Positions 1 through 12,800 of a DNA stretch of 64,000 nt are shown one piece after another; position 1 is the stretch's first letter, and every line of letters begins with the position of its first letter. Made by a program: the position numbers and the translations under genes. Source of the DNA: Branchinecta lynchi (lineage: Eukaryota; Arthropoda; Branchiopoda; Anostraca; Branchinectidae). The stretch spans positions 10,893,869 to 10,957,868 of the forward strand of contig JAKZAP010000009.1 in the NCBI GenBank assembly GCA_023053575.1. Reading direction: 5' to 3'. Under the pieces are notes generated by a model. It searched no databases, was not told the origin of the DNA, and was given only the letters and a program-made list of their open reading frames with translations.

Positions 1-375
1 TATCGGAAGATAAATCCCAGCGACGACCCAGAGGAAGAGTTTGATCGTCAACACCGCAAGAGAAACGTACCATCAAGGCATGGGGGCTCAGACGTCCTCA
101 ACCCATCTATCGGCGAAGCCGAAGAAGATGCACCCAAGGTCATCGTGCTGTTTTACGCTACTGAAATTCGCTGTATATATCAAGACGTTATTCAAGGCTG
201 CTTGGATGACTGTTTCACGGTCATCATTCGTCTGGCACGATTTGGTAATATGTATGATATTGACAAGCTTGTAGACCGTTTTCCTGCGCTCCATTTGGAA
301 CGAGCCGAGCTCCAAGATTTCTTCTGTTCGCCGAGATCGCAAAAAAAAAGATCTTTCGTTGCAGGAATACTTTGA
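1..375 (+). CDS. Partial unrecognised protein, open at left edge
   Basis: Reading frame 1 is open from the first base to a TGA at 373-375, giving 124 codons with balanced composition. The N-terminal third is charged (acidic and Arg-rich), followed by a more hydrophobic alpha-helical-looking stretch with the segments VIVLFYATEI and FTVIIRLARF, then an acidic amphipathic segment LHLERAELQDFF and a basic tail. I do not recognise a family. The frame has no start inside the window, so this would be a last exon or the end of a larger gene. The nearby shorter frames starting at Met 41 and 145 are an overlapping frame and an internal start of this one. Alternative: the end of a decayed transposon ORF. 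The length without stops in AT-rich DNA is suggestive but not proof. Confidence 0.42.
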   Translation, partial: YRKINPSDDPEEEFDRQHRKRNVPSRHGGSDVLNPSIGEAEEDAPKVIVLFYATEIRCIYQDVIQGCLDDCFTVIIRLARFGNMYDIDKLVDRFPALHLERAELQDFFCSPRSQKKRSFVAGIL

Positions 376-779
376 TGCTCCTATGCCTGGCAGTACCAGC
401 GTTCCGAGACTCTTGCGTTTCTAAATCGGCAGAGAAGGCATTTGTGCTAAAAGTCGCATTTCCTTTGGTCTGGAAGGGCTAATAATTTTTCTGACGGCCT
501 GGAGTGCTGCTGAGAAGGAAGCTTTAGAAAGATGAAATAGAGCCGGAAGCTCATATGGCAGTTGCAAGACTGGGTCAGATGGAAGTGATGGTCAAAATTA
601 TTTGTTAATTTTTAAGAAAAACTCTTGAGGCAAAAGGGATCATGTGCTCGCGGCGATCGTGAAAAAGTTCATTTTGCTTAAAAGTATTTTTTGTACTTTA
701 CGGTTAAGATGAGTTCTTTAAGGGATGGTCGGATCGGAGAGTGACGATGTCTAACCCAATGATGTCAAGTTTCTAATGC
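376..779. other. No recognised feature
   Basis: AT-rich sequence downstream of the partial open frame. I see no gene, inverted repeat or copy of the dispersed families here. Confidence 0.5.
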
Positions 780-1878
780 TCCAGCATAGTTTTATCGTCC
801 TAGCACATCTGGAAGTACCTTAACTCACGATCATCGGAATTCCGGACACCCCCTACAGCTCCCCCCCCCTCGGTACCCGAATCCGGCCGTCTCCCCTCCC
901 TCCACGATAGTCAGATCGGGCAAGCGACTATTTCCAAGTTAATCCCTGATATGCCTGCCAAGTTTTATCGTCCTAGCCCACCTGGAAGTACATTAGCTAC
1001 GGATCGCCGGAATTCTGGACCCTCTCCCTCAGTGTCCGAATCCGGTCCAGTCCTGTCAGTGATGTATCTAGAGCGTGAGCTTGTTCTTCGCAGCAAGTTT
1101 CATCCGGATCGCTCCACTCTGAGAGTCCGGTTCTCCCCTCCTACTCCCCTTCAGGTTCGTTCGATCCGGTCCGGACTTGAAAGGAGACATTTGAGACAAG
1201 ATATCTTTCCAGATATCAAGTTTCATTAAGATCCGTTCACTCGTTCGAAAGTTGTGCATGTCCCTATTTTCCGGTTCCGCCACCTCCCCCTCCCCCCACG
1301 ATGGTCGTATCGGGCAAGTGACTGTTTCCAAGTTAGTTTGTTCGGGTCCCTGATATGCCTGCCAAGTTGTATCGTCCTAGCCCACCTGGAAGTACATTAA
1401 CTACGGATCGACAGAATTCTGGAACTCCCCCCATAGTGTCCGAATCCGGTCCAGTTCTGTCAGTGATGTATCTAGTGCTTGTGCTTGTTCTTACCACCAA
1501 GTTTCATCCCAATCGCTCCACTCTGAGAATTTAACACGATTTCCGGTTCCCCCCTCCGACTCCCCGATCCGGTCCGGAATTGAAATGAGGCATCTGAGAC
1601 ACGAGATCTTTCCAGATATTAAGTTTCATTATCACCCGTTCGAAAGTTATGAATGTCCCTATTTTCCGGATTCCATCACCTCCCCCTCCTCCCACGATGG
1701 TCGGATAGGGCAAGTGACTATTTCCAAGTTAGTTTGGTCGGGTCCCTAATATGCCTGCCAAGTTTCATCGACCTAGCACATCTGGAAGTACCCTAACTCA
1801 CAAACACCCGACTAACCAACCGACCGACAGAAATGTGATCGGTATATGGCACTTGGCCGGAAGGCAAGTGCCATAAAA
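780..1878 (+). repeat. G/C-homopolymer dispersed repeat, copy 1
   Basis: This copy lacks the left end of the family but keeps the right end: a short hairpin around TATGGCACTTG and CAAGTGCCATA at about 1844-1876, followed by AAAA. Inside, a degenerate unit recurs, with themes such as CAAGTTTCATC, GATCCGGTCCG, CTCCCCC, and GGGCAAGTGACTATTTCC. Other copies lie at 2770-4372, 8555-9174, 19821-21690 and 49348-50818. Open frames in it (951, 1068, 1531) are translations of the repeat unit, not genes. Confidence 0.8.
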
Positions 1879-2769
1879 ATGTGATGACGAACCGATTTGC
1901 CACAAAGGGTGACGAACGTCTTGACTATCTGCTCGTCGCTCCAACCAAAAAGTTTCCTCTCTAGCGAGGTGGATCTGGAACAGCTGTTTGGTACATGGGA
2001 GAATGTGAAGCCGCGTTGATCACAGATTTGATCTCTTATGTTCTCTTTTCCCTTTACTCTTGTTCTCTTTATTTAAATATGTGTAACCGATTTGTATTAT
2101 AAATGTGGTGTCGTCCGATTTTGTTACGTCAATATACGACAATATTTATGATAAATTTTATTAAAACAGAAGAAAAGCGAATTTTCGCTAGGGACGCCCC
2201 TGGATGTGGAAGCAAAAGATACTGAAATTGCGAAGTGGCATTTATAGGAAATTTTGTATCACCTTTCGGATTCCAGACAGCCGTTTTCATCGAGACGAGA
2301 AGGTGAATTCCGGCGTTTTGGACACCCCAGATTCCGGATGTCTGGGGTAGGTGCTGTAGAGGCAACTCGTTCGAGCTAAATTAAATATGCAGATTTGTGA
2401 CAGTCTGGGAATGGGACAGAAATGCTTGTCAACAAAATTGGCCGTCAGCATTCTCATGAAAATCTGGAAGGGTTGGCTTCACTATGCGCAAGCCTTGGAT
2501 ATGAAGCCTGGCTTTCTGTTATCAATGAAAATCCGGAAGGGTAGACTTGACTTTACGGAAGCACCTGACATTTGGGTATGGCTTGTCCGTTTTGTCGTCG
2601 TCACAGCAAGTCTCTGTATGAATTCTACAGACCATGGTATTCCACTGTCTGCACTGCAGAATAAATGCTGGAAACATCTTTTGGCTGTAATCGCCGTTTA
2701 GTGTTGGGCGATAGTGAGAACAATCGTTATTTCGATTATCGTAAACTGTTACTACACCTATAGTTTTAC
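1879..2769. other. Unassigned sequence with a weak internal duplication
   Basis: No gene is supported. A degenerate tandem pair built on ATGAAAATC-GGAAGGG with GACTTTA/CACTATG lies at about 2455-2570 and causes the open frame 2387-2701. I regard that frame as non-coding. Confidence 0.45.
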
Positions 2770-4372
2770 TGGCACTTGCCCTTCGGCTAAGTGCCAGACA
2801 GCGATCGCAATTTCTGTCCGTCCGTCGGCCGGTCCGGGTTTTGCTAGTTCGGACACTTCCACATAAGTTAGGACGATGAAACTTGGCTTGCATATCAGCG
2901 ACCCCAAATTATTAAATAGTCACTCCCCCGATCCGAGAATCGTGGAAGGAGGGGGAATCCGGGATCTTGAGGTATTTGTAACTTTTTAACGGGTGATGGG
3001 ATAGCAATGAAATTTGATATTTGAAGAGACCTCGTGCCTAAGACGACCCACTTAAAATCCGGACCGGATCCGGTGACTTCGGGGGGAGCCGGTAATCTCG
3101 GAAAAAGCTTAGAGTGGAGGTATCGGGTCGAAACTCGGAGGGGAAGAACAAGCACATGCACAAACATCGTTGACATAACCGCACCGGATTTGGGCACTGT
3201 GGGGGGGGGGGGGGATTTATCTCAAAATAATACTATGAAGTAGTACGAAAAAGCTGCATGCAGTACTAACGATGCTACTACATGAATCTGCTTCAAGGCT
3301 ACCGTGTTACTGCATACTACTATATGCTACTATTAGCAAGACTGGATGCTACTATGGCAAGACAGGATGCTACTGGGTACTACTACATAAGATTGGACCA
3401 GTCTGAGGCACATTAAATGATAGTATTGTATGCTATTACATAGTATTACATGCAACGTTTTCGTACTACTACCATACTACTACGCAGGCTACAAATTTTT
3501 CATCGGGGGGGGGGGGGGGGCAGAATTTGGTGATCCCGCGAGTTTGGTACTAAGATAAGACTATGAAATTTCGTAGACATATCAGGGACCCAAACAGACT
3601 GCCTTGAGAATAGTCGTTTCCCCGATCCGACCATCGCGGGGGGAGTTTAGGGATGGGGAATCCGGAATCTAGTGGCATGCAGGGGTGAGCAGATTTGAAT
3701 GAAACTTGTGGTTTCATCCACAAGTGGAAAGTGCTATCGTCTCGGGTGTTTCGCGTGAAATCTGGACTGAACCAAATGAATGGGGTTCAAGTGGGACAGG
3801 ACCGAGTTTATGCGTCCAAGATTTGTTACTTGACGTCTGGTCTGGATCCGTTCACGGTATGAGGAGGAAGCGGGAACCGGAAATTTGCAGATAAGATCCG
3901 GTTCGAGTCAAAGTTGGTGGGGGGGGGGGGGGTCGGGAGAGTCTTGGAAATTTTGTGGCTTGCATAAGGGTCACCAGTATCGATTTTAATGAAACTTCGA
4001 AAGTAGAGAGATCACATGCCCTAGATGACATATTTTAGGGTGAGGACCGGATTCGATCACGATGGTGAGGGGGGGGGGGTATCGGAATTTCCCGAAAAAT
4101 ACTCAGATTCGACTGAAAATTTGGGGAGGGGGGTGGGGCGGGGGGGGGGGGGTACTGGAACTAGTGTGGCATGTTTAGGAATCAAATGAGTGGATCTGAA
4201 CTTAAAATGTAGAAATGTAACGTGCCCTAGGTGATCCCACGAAATGCTGGAAATATTCAGACTCGAGTAAAACTAGATATTGGATTTGAAGGTTGTATTT
4301 AGTGACATTCTCATCTACTCTCTTGCACCACCTACTCGTAAAAAGTACCATATGAGCTCGTAGTTCTTGTTA
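2770..4372 (-). repeat. G/C-homopolymer dispersed repeat, copy 2 (both ends)
   Basis: Reverse-oriented copy. The hairpin end (GGCACTTGCC ... GTGCCAG) is at 2770-2800, next to a GCGATCGC palindrome. The opposite end is at 4325-4372 and is the reverse complement of AACAAGAGCTACGAGCTCAT. It contains G runs near 3201, 3507, 3917, 4068 and 4140, and an inserted or expanded TACTAC/ATGCTAC-rich patch at 3228-3500. Confidence 0.8.
3228..3500. repeat. TACTAC / ATGCTACTA-rich degenerate simple repeat
   Basis: The trinucleotide-like words TACTAC, GATGCTACTA and TACTACTACAT recur irregularly over about 270 bp inside the surrounding dispersed repeat. This looks like an expanded or inserted low-complexity patch. 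No coding frame is present. Confidence 0.6.
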
Positions 4373-4460
4373 ATGAAAAAATAGCTTGTTAAGAACGAAA
4401 TTAAAAGAAAAATTCAAAGATTCCTATCAAGAAAGGATAGCATTTCGAAGTGTTTCCTAA

Positions 4461-5056
4461 TCGTCATTTAAATACCTCGGGTTCCACCTGACGTCTAAAC
4501 TGACTGACGAGGAGCACGTAACAGCCGTTTCGAGGTCGCTGTGTGTCCGTGCAAATATACTGATTAGAAAATTCTCTTCATGTGAAGAGGACATAAAATC
4601 TTTTCTTTTCAGGGCCTACTGCACTCCAATTTACTGCCTGGCCCTTGTGACCAGCATCTCTGGGGAAACTGACAGGTCTTTTCGGGTTCTGTATAACAAT
4701 GCTTTCAGGTGGCTGCATCGTCTGCCTAGAAACTGCAGTGCTTCTGGTATGTTTGTGGTGGCGGGACTTCCTTCTTTTCCTGAACTAAAGAGGAGAAACA
4801 TTCTTTCTCTGCAGAATAGGATTCTCAGGTCGTCTAATCCACTTGTGCGGGCTGCATCTGCCCCGCTTTTGAGGTTGTCTCTGCCTGTGTGGCTGGAATG
4901 GGAGCGGTCTCTGCGTGTGACCCAGGTTCCACCTGGAGCCCGTTCGACCTGACTGATTTAGTTTAGTGTACTGTTCGTTTCGAGTGTTTTATTTTTGTTT
5001 TGTTTTTTATGGTTTTCAAAAACCGTTAAATAAAAGAAATTGAAATTGAAATTGAA
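4461..5056 (+). mobile_element. LINE 3' end: C-terminal reverse-transcriptase remnant with GAAATT tail
   Basis: An open frame from 4461 to the TGA at 4950-4952 reads FKYLGFHLTSKLTDEEHV and on to AFRWLHRLPRNCS. This is the post-catalytic region of a non-LTR retrotransposon reverse transcriptase (YLG motif, then a run of Leu/Arg helices). About 85 bp of 3' UTR leads to AAATAAAAG and a GAAATT microsatellite at about 5036-5056, as at the 3' end of a LINE insertion. The 5' portion, including the catalytic FADD-type box, is absent, so this is a 5'-truncated dead copy. Clade not assigned. Confidence 0.75.
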
Positions 5057-5094
5057 CTTAATCGATATCAAGTTTGTAATCCCCCGAGCAAAAA

Positions 5095-5290
5095 CAATAG
5101 GAAGTATGATAGCCCCAGGATCCATGCTTCACAATCGGGCCATACTTGCAGCGCCGTTAACTACGATTGTGGTATTTAAAGTGAGACAAACTTGCGGTTT
5201 CGAAATTTCTAGCAAAGCTAGAATGCGGTCTGCAGAGTATTGCAGACATCGAGGAAACCGGGGAGGTTTATCTTTTTTGTTGTGTTCAGA
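5095..5290 (+). repeat. Dispersed repeat, also at 63830-64000
   Basis: The segment with TTTAAAGTGAGACAAACTTG, AAATGCGGTCTGCAG-like text, CATCGAGGAAAC and GGGAGGTTTAT has a diverged same-orientation copy at the right edge of the window. No coding potential is evident beyond a short chance frame. Element type unknown. Confidence 0.6.
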
Positions 5291-5439
5291 ATTCTAAGTT
5301 GAGCCAGCGCTGGTTTCAGTGGGGCGTTTTCTATCAACAGTGGTGCTAGTGTCGCTGTTTTTCGAGTGTGTATCACTTTTTTCAGGTGTTGGCACTACAC
5401 CTTAGCAGGGGCCTCACGTAGGGGGGGGGGGGGCAACCA

Positions 5440-5680
5440 TGTTGTCGCCCAGTCGGTAAAAATAACCGAACCGACACGATTGTTCATGAAAACTGTTGAT
5501 TTTTTCATGAAAACAATCGGTTTTTCTGAAAATCGATCGATTTTTCATCAACACGGTTTCTTAGAAGCAGTAGGTTTTTCTGAAAATCAGTCGATTTGTT
5601 GTCAAAACTTTCATTTTTTCTTGAAAACAGTAGTTTTTTTCAGCAAAAACAGTCGGTCAAAATGACCAGCCACTCGGTTA
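5440..5680. repeat. Degenerate tandem of CGGTTTTTCTGAAAATCGAT-type units
   Basis: Variants of TTTTTCATGAAAAC, CGGTTTTTCTGAAAAT and CAGTCGATTT repeat about every 35-45 bp. A short related stretch is at 19785-19815. The 99-codon open frame here is an artefact of the repeat. Confidence 0.55.
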
Positions 5681-6038
5681 GCCTTATTTTGCTCTGGAAA
5701 TCCCTATTCCTTCCTTTACTTTGAAAATCCTGAATAATAGAGCCGTTGCACATCGTACTACAAATTTCGAAAATAACGATATTTGGAAAGTCAATATCGT
5801 GACTTTCATATTTTTTATTGGTATCGAAATTTCGGTTATCGTATCGAACATCGCGAACACTATCGCCGTTGCTTGCACAGAAGAAAGAGAAGATTTAGTT
5901 TCTATGCAAAATTCTCTTTGACTTGTCATTATTTCTGTGTTGGGTCACCAGTGAGTGAACACGCAGCCATACAGGTCTTATCTTGCTAACAGTGATTATT
6001 ACCAGATCCATTCTACCCAGTGCAGTACAGCCTGAAAC

Positions 6039-6143
6039 ATGTCAGTCTCAAAGTGCCGTCAGAATTTCCATTCCGAATGTGAGGCAGCTATCAACAAGCA
6101 GATTAATCTGGAGCTCCATGCTTCGTACATCTATCTTGCCTTG
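6039..6143 (+). CDS. Ferritin exon 1
   Basis: 35 codons from the ATG at 6039 through ASYIYLAL. The donor is TTG|GTATGC at 6144. It encodes the N-terminal extension and first half of helix A, with the E25 and Y32 ferroxidase ligands. Other readings of this strip (the longer frame 5983-6480) are shifted and run into a foldback repeat, so this start and frame are chosen by homology. Confidence 0.92.
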
Positions 6144-9100
6144 GTATGCCTACTCCTACTATTTATATAAATTCGCTTACTGCTGTCTTAAGGCATTTTT
6201 CTACAGATTTGATGGTCCAAAATGGATACATCGTCATCAGCTGAATTTTGTTGGAGCTATATTTCAGCCATTCTTGGCAAGGGTCCTTTTCAGGCACAAT
6301 ACCATTAGAGTTGGAAAAAAGAACTTGTGGGTGTATCCCACAAGCGCACAAGTTCGTGTTTCCAACTTGAGCGATTTTGAGCCTGGACAGGACCCTTGCC
6401 AAGAAGGGCTGCAGCAGTCAGCTTTGGCTGAAAGAATATTTATTTTTCTACAGCATAATTCTGAAGTTACTGTAATTTAAAAAAAAAAAATGTTTACAAT
6501 GGATATGTCAGCTACGATTCTTCATCAGCGATATTTCGGCCCTTCTTGGCAAGGGTCCTCGTCAGGCTGTCAATCCTCTGGTTCAACTTCGGGGAAGGAA
6601 AGAAACCTGTAATAATCTGATTATTAACTGTAAGCTTAGAACACTCAGAACACAAACCAGCATCAAATACCTGATGTTGATAATATCATCGGTGTAATTA
6701 CAAAATTACATATTAAGTCTACAATGTTTTCTTCCTGTCAGACAAGTAGTTTGTCTGCCGGAAACCTTAAATTTGTTGAAGTGAATATTTTGTTTCAAAT
6801 CGGTTATGTGTCAGAATAGGGGCTCGGAAAACACGCTGGTTCGGTATAAATTTTGTGTGTATATAGTGCTGTAGATACAGATAAAGAATATGTTGCACCA
6901 GAAAATTATATGTATTTCTTCTAGTATCTTTCCCTTTGTACCCTGTCGTAGACTGAAATGTAACGAAAGAAAGGAATTACCCTACCTAATGAAGCTTGTT
7001 AATTGGTTAACTAGGGGCATAAGATGGCTATGGTAGCTGGAAATCTACAAGATCTGAGAGTCTGAATGAAGAATTCCAATAAATATTTGGCTTTGGGATC
7101 CATTGAACCATTGGTCATTTTTTTTCCAGCCCTCCAATTTCAGCTTATTGCTAGAAAATGGCAATAATCTCTTCTTTTATGCACAATATGGACCTCAGGC
7201 TGGGGTTTGAGAGCCTTGTTACAATAGAAGAAAGGGCATTTATTGTAATTGCTTGTTAACCACAACTCTAAAAATTTTCTGATACTAAGGGTGCACACTT
7301 CGGTCGTGACGACGTAGCCCTTCCTGGCTTCGAGAAATTCTTCAGGGAGTCTAGCCATGAAGAGAGAGAGCATGGTGAAATCTTCATCAAGTATCAGCTG
7401 ATGAGAGGAGGCAGGGTAGTATTCCATAATCTGGATAAGCCAGCCAAGGATGAGTGGACCTCCGGACTTGATGCCATGGAATATGCACTCAATCTAGAGA
7501 AGGAAGTCAACCAGGTAATTCCGAAGTTCTTGTCTGATTATGTTGAATTTTGTTGATTCCTTTAAGTTTAATTGAAAAAGGCCGAGATACGAAAATCTGG
7601 TTACCCATCCCTCATTCACCTAAATTGACTTACAAGATACAACAAAAAATGCTATGCTTCTTTGTTCCCCTATTTACAAACTTTTCGGTGGGCCCGGTAA
7701 AAAGTACTAAAAAATGTCTAGCTAGCTTTTGAGAGCAGCAATCATCAGTACTGATGTCATAAATGCTCTCAAAATATTTTTTATTGGCTAGTGAATTTAT
7801 TTATGTCAGATTTTATGGTTTGAAGAATTTTTTTTTTTTCCTCTGCGTGTAAACATAATCTTGTCACCAAGATCGGATTCTGTTCAAGTTTTCCTGTACT
7901 TATAAACGCTGCATTACTCATATAGAGTATTGCTACCAGACGTGCTAGAAAAACAGTAACAATCACCGACCAGATCCTGGTATAAGATACCTGATGGGGG
8001 AATACGCGATTAGGCTTTCAGTTCATACCATTCGCGCATTAGCCCCGTGGAAAAGCCAGTCAGCACTGTCGGAAGCAGGCATTGACAAAGGTGATGAAGT
8101 TTGACAAAACCGAGTTGGGTAGAGCACACATTGAGGCAGATTCGTTTTAAACATGGCTAGGCGTAAGAGGAACATCAGATACACACATTATGGCCAGACA
8201 AACCTGTGGTAAATGTACACCAGGAAGTAGTGCTGTACTTTAGCACATCTGGCGGCGAAAAATGAACTAATCCGGAAGGAATTTTAGGAACGGCATATAT
8301 TTTTGGGATCCCAACACGTAAGTGGAGGGATACCTATGAGCATTGTTGCCACTGGTCGCAGAATTCTGCGATTTGTCACAGGTTTTCGAGTTCTCCCCAG
8401 ATTGACAGCTGTGATACTATTTTTCACAGAAAATCGCACTTTAGTGAAATATGTCGCAAAATTCTGCGACAAAGCGAGCCAGAATTATGTGACTGGCGAA
8501 TGGCGATGGCGAGACAAGCAGCACTGTACTTTATTTTTATATCTACATACTTCTGTGTTTTATGGCACTTGCCATTTGACCACATAAGCTAAGACAATGA
8601 AGCAAAAACCCGACGAAGATCCCACCGAAAGTGACGAAACTCCTCTCTGGATCCAAATCATCAGCGATGGTGGAGTGATGGGGAGTTAAGAACCTTGTAG
8701 TATGCGTAAGCTGAGATCGGGTCATCCGATTGGAGTAGAACTTGATGAGTAGTTAGAGAAGATTCCCTAGATGATATATTCGGTTGTCCGAACCGGATTC
8801 AATCACTGTAGGGGCGTTGGAATTAGTGCGGAACACTTAGGAGTCAAATTTGTGGAGCGTGAGACTCGGAATAGAAAAAGTTACCTAGATGATACACTTT
8901 GGGATCCAAGTCGGATCCGACCACGGTGGAGGGGGGGGGGGGTACAGAATTTCCCTGGAAAGCACTCAGATTTGAACGAAACTTCTCAGGTGAATTTTAA
9001 TGGGTTGTACGAGCAGATGCCTAGATATCTCATTTCTAGGTCTGAAACGCATCTTTCAGCGGCGGGGGAGTTTGAAGGGGTTATTCTGTGACGATCTTCA

Positions 9101-9775
9101 CTTACTTGTCCCACCCCACCTACTCGTAATAGTGCCGTACGAGCCAACTGCCATATGAGCTCGTAGTTCTTGTTTTTGATACTTACCAGTGTACCGAAGT
9201 GAAGCAAAAAAAAAAAAGAAGTATTATGATTATGAAGCTGAAAAAGCGAGATTTTTTGTTAATGATATGCATATTTAGTTTGCTACTGTCATGAAATAAA
9301 ATAGTTGGGTCCAACTTAGTGGACTGATCTTCCAGATTAACGACCAGGTTATAAAAAACCCTTTTCGGCAAGGGTTCTCTTCAGGCTAAAGCAAAAATAA
9401 CGAAACTGTTTTCTTTTTGTTACGTTATTTTAATTTCTAAATTTTATTCAGTCTGTTACCTACCGATCGCTAAGTCTAGCTAATTTGAGTGTTCTTTTCA
9501 GTCAAGGAGAAAAATGAATTCAAGTCAAAGATACGGTACCCAAAACCTACAAACCAACCATAGCCAATCATAACGTGAAACAAAACTAAAGTTATGATGA
9601 AATTTTGCATCATTTTGCTTTCAGAATTCACGCCAACCTGCACGCGATACGGCAACAATTAAAAGCAAAAAAAAGAAGGTTTATTTGTTTTACGAGAATT
9701 AGCTTGTCTTGACCCTGGTATACACTACTGCGTTATATGTTATATGTGACAGGATGAACTCTGAACTATTCTGAA

Positions 9776-9809
<34 letters not shown>

Positions 9810-12800
9810 TTATGACCCGCTTTTTGCGTAACAGCGGAGTATGAATAAGACACAAAAGTAAAATATACATATTAAAACACTTAAACAAAACAATGTAAAT
9901 AAACACGACAACATTCTTTTCATATAAATAAAAAACACACTAAATAGACTTAAAATTTGTTACAGTGACAAGCACATTAATCGGGTTCAGGAATGAAAAA
10001 CTGGCTAAGAATTTCATGGGCTGAGAGGGCAGGATGTTTGTGGAGGGAAAATAGATTTGAATGTGAACGAAAAAGTGTATTAATACTATCCTGAACATTA
10101 AAATTCGAAACCAATTTACGATTACGAACAGATTTTGGAAGAAACATCAGAAATTTACAATACTTAAAAAAACAACTTCTCAAATTTTTAACATCTTTTT
10201 TCCTTAGGATATGGTAAACTCCGGAACAATTGTGGATATATGGGCCGCAAAAAGCACTATACAACCTTCCGAGCGCCTTGCGTGAATATTTTCCTCTATT
10301 TGGGACCAAACGCCCGTAACCAAACCTAATGGAATTTGAGCTTATTATGGGAATTTTAGTTAATTTCTTCATCTAGTCCAAGTCGGTTTGAATCGAAGTT
10401 TACTGAGAAGATATTAACGTCCCATCATTCAAGGATTCCTTCATAAAAGTAAAAACTTTCCATTAAAAAAATCTTATTTTCCCCTAAAATCGCATGCATT
10501 TTGTGTTGTCGCTCGATTTACAAAATGCATACTTTATTGAGAAATTGAATCCAATTCTTGAATTCACAAACGGTTTAGCCTGTAAAACTAGGTCAATCAA
10601 CCAAAAACGCATCTCTTCAACCCCCAAAATCTTTGAGTTTTCCCCCCTAAAATCTGAAAAAGGACTGACTTTCGTTTGTTACAGATTAACACAGATTTTT
10701 GCGGCCAAACGTCCCAGGTTCCGTACAAGAAAAGTGAAAACACTGCCTATGAGGCCGTGACATCGCAAAAGTTGTCCGTCTGTACGCACAATAACTCTCG
10801 AAGGGATTGAGATGTTCTGATGAAACTTGGTTGGAGGATCCTTTGGGTCAAAGTACAGGTCATGTTCGAAGGTTGGCTCTGTAGCCCTATATTTGAGGGT
10901 GTGGGAGGGGTTTCAAATTGAGGGGCAAAAACAAATATTTTTTGAAAGCTATTGAGATAGTTAATTTAGGGGGAAGATGCTGAATTCAAATATGAAATTT
11001 ACTTCAAACAGTTCACCCGGAATCTGGCGAACCCCGGAAAATTTGTGGAAAAGTAAAAGTTTAGTATGAAGTTGATTAGAGGTTCGATTCAGGGGCAAGG
11101 AGACGTGCTAAGCCCGAATATGAAATTTATTTCTCGCCGGACAATTAGTTCTGCCGGAATCCGGCGGAAACTGGAGAATTTGTTAAAAGTACAAGTTTTA
11201 TTTAAATTTGATAAGATTTTAGATTTGCGGGTAAGAAGGCATGCTGAATTCGCATATGACAATCATTTTCTCACCGGATGTTTAGATCGCTCGGAATCCG
11301 GCTGAAACCGGAAAATTGGTTAAAAGTAAAAGTTTAATCGGAAGTTGATTACAGGTTGGATGTAGGGGTAAGGAGACATACTGAATTTGTTTTTTTGAGC
11401 TTTAGTTTTTTGCCAGACAAGTAGTTTGTCCGGAATCTGGCCGAAACCGGAAGTTGGACAGAAGTAAGGAACGAAGGAGATACGACGTAGGCTATAGGGT
11501 AAACCATATGCTGAATCCATATTTGAATATTTGACAGCGCAAAACGGATATCTGAATATATCTGAATATATCTGAACTTGTTGAAATTCAGCTGGCGTAT
11601 CCGGTTTGCACTGTCAAATACGAACTTGGTCATTCTCCGATTCTTATCATTGGCCTTAACCTGTTTGTAAATGTTAAAAGTAAAATTTTTTAAGAAGTCT
11701 GTTGAAGACCGAATATCTACAAGACCGAATTGTCGGAAGCAAATGTTAAAATTGTGGGATCCCATCGAAACCTTTGGTCTTGTTATAGCCTAGTAGTCTA
11801 GTACAAGACTGAAATTTTAACGTGAAGCTGACCAACATTTCAAATATGGTGTCGACACATTAATGTTTATGTATTAAATATTTATATTCTGAAATATTAA
11901 TGTTTGTATCGCCTTACGTAACACGTAGCGTGTCACTGCGTGTGAAGTTTACACATGGACAAAGAAGAGGTCTGTCACGATGCCAAAATGATAAGCGTTA
12001 CTTGGCGTGATGTCTGTCAGACAAAGGAATTAAAATACGTCGTTTGGGCTTGAAACCAGAACAGCTCTTTGCTTCTTCGTTCATGAAAACTCTCCTACCA
12101 ACTTATCGTAAAGAATGACACAGTTAAAAAATATTCACCTCCTAATTATGTCTAACCCAGAGCAGCTGCCCACTGGCTTTCCGAAGGATACCAAACCCAT
12201 GGAAATCATACCAACGCTTGATCTTTCTAGTCTGTCCTTAATATCAGACTCATCCATATTCCTTTTTGGGTGGTGGTTGGGTAGGGTGTTTGGGGTCTCC
12301 TTTAAAATTTGGGTCATTCAGATCAAAGTTCTCGGATGGAAAAACAAATATAAAATTATAAAATTGTGGTGGTCAGTTGCAAAAAGTGGATCTTAAGAAG
12401 GTCTCTCACAAACTTGACCTTCTTAAAGGACCTGTCTTACCTATAATACTAACGTAACCTACTCCCGTAATAACTCCATCCATTTCTAGACCCAGACTTG
12501 GCGGATTTCGTACGGTAAATTCTAACCCCTCTAACAAAAACCTCGATGATTTCTCACTACCTATTCGTATTATGCTTTCGACGGGTGTTTGCGAGGAGTT
12601 TTTCCATCAGAAAAACCGGTTATGTAAATTTTCCCCTGTTTTCGCTGTAAGCGCACGGGTCTCGAAAAGGCTCAAAACAGCCAAAGCCATGGGTATTTGT
12701 TAAAAGCAGAGCCTAGTTTTAAAGTATTCAACTATTTTAAAATACTGGAAGTTGAAGAGTAAATACCGCGAGGGGTCCTTTAAGCCGAGCTAATGACCCG

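Larger units (their letters stand above)
8341..10745. mobile_element. hAT-like insertion inside foldback arm A
   Basis: Arm A is interrupted between 8340 and 10754. The interrupting block is flanked by the direct repeat CCTATGAG (8333-8340 and 10746-10753), the 8-bp size typical of hAT insertions. Ends read CATTGTTGCCACT on the left and, reverse-complemented, CAGTGTTTTCACT on the right, matching at 10 of 13 positions. It contains an internal G/C-rich repeat copy and a reverse-oriented LINE-like fragment. No hAT transposase frame is visible, so it is non-autonomous. Confidence 0.65.

Noticed and set aside
2387..2701. 104-codon frame with Lys/Trp-rich repeats
   Set aside because: Produced by a degenerate tandem DNA duplication. 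No domain, no splice context.
5983..6480. 165-codon open frame overlapping ferritin exon 1
   Set aside because: Shifted relative to the ferritin frame and continues into the palindromic repeat of intron 1.
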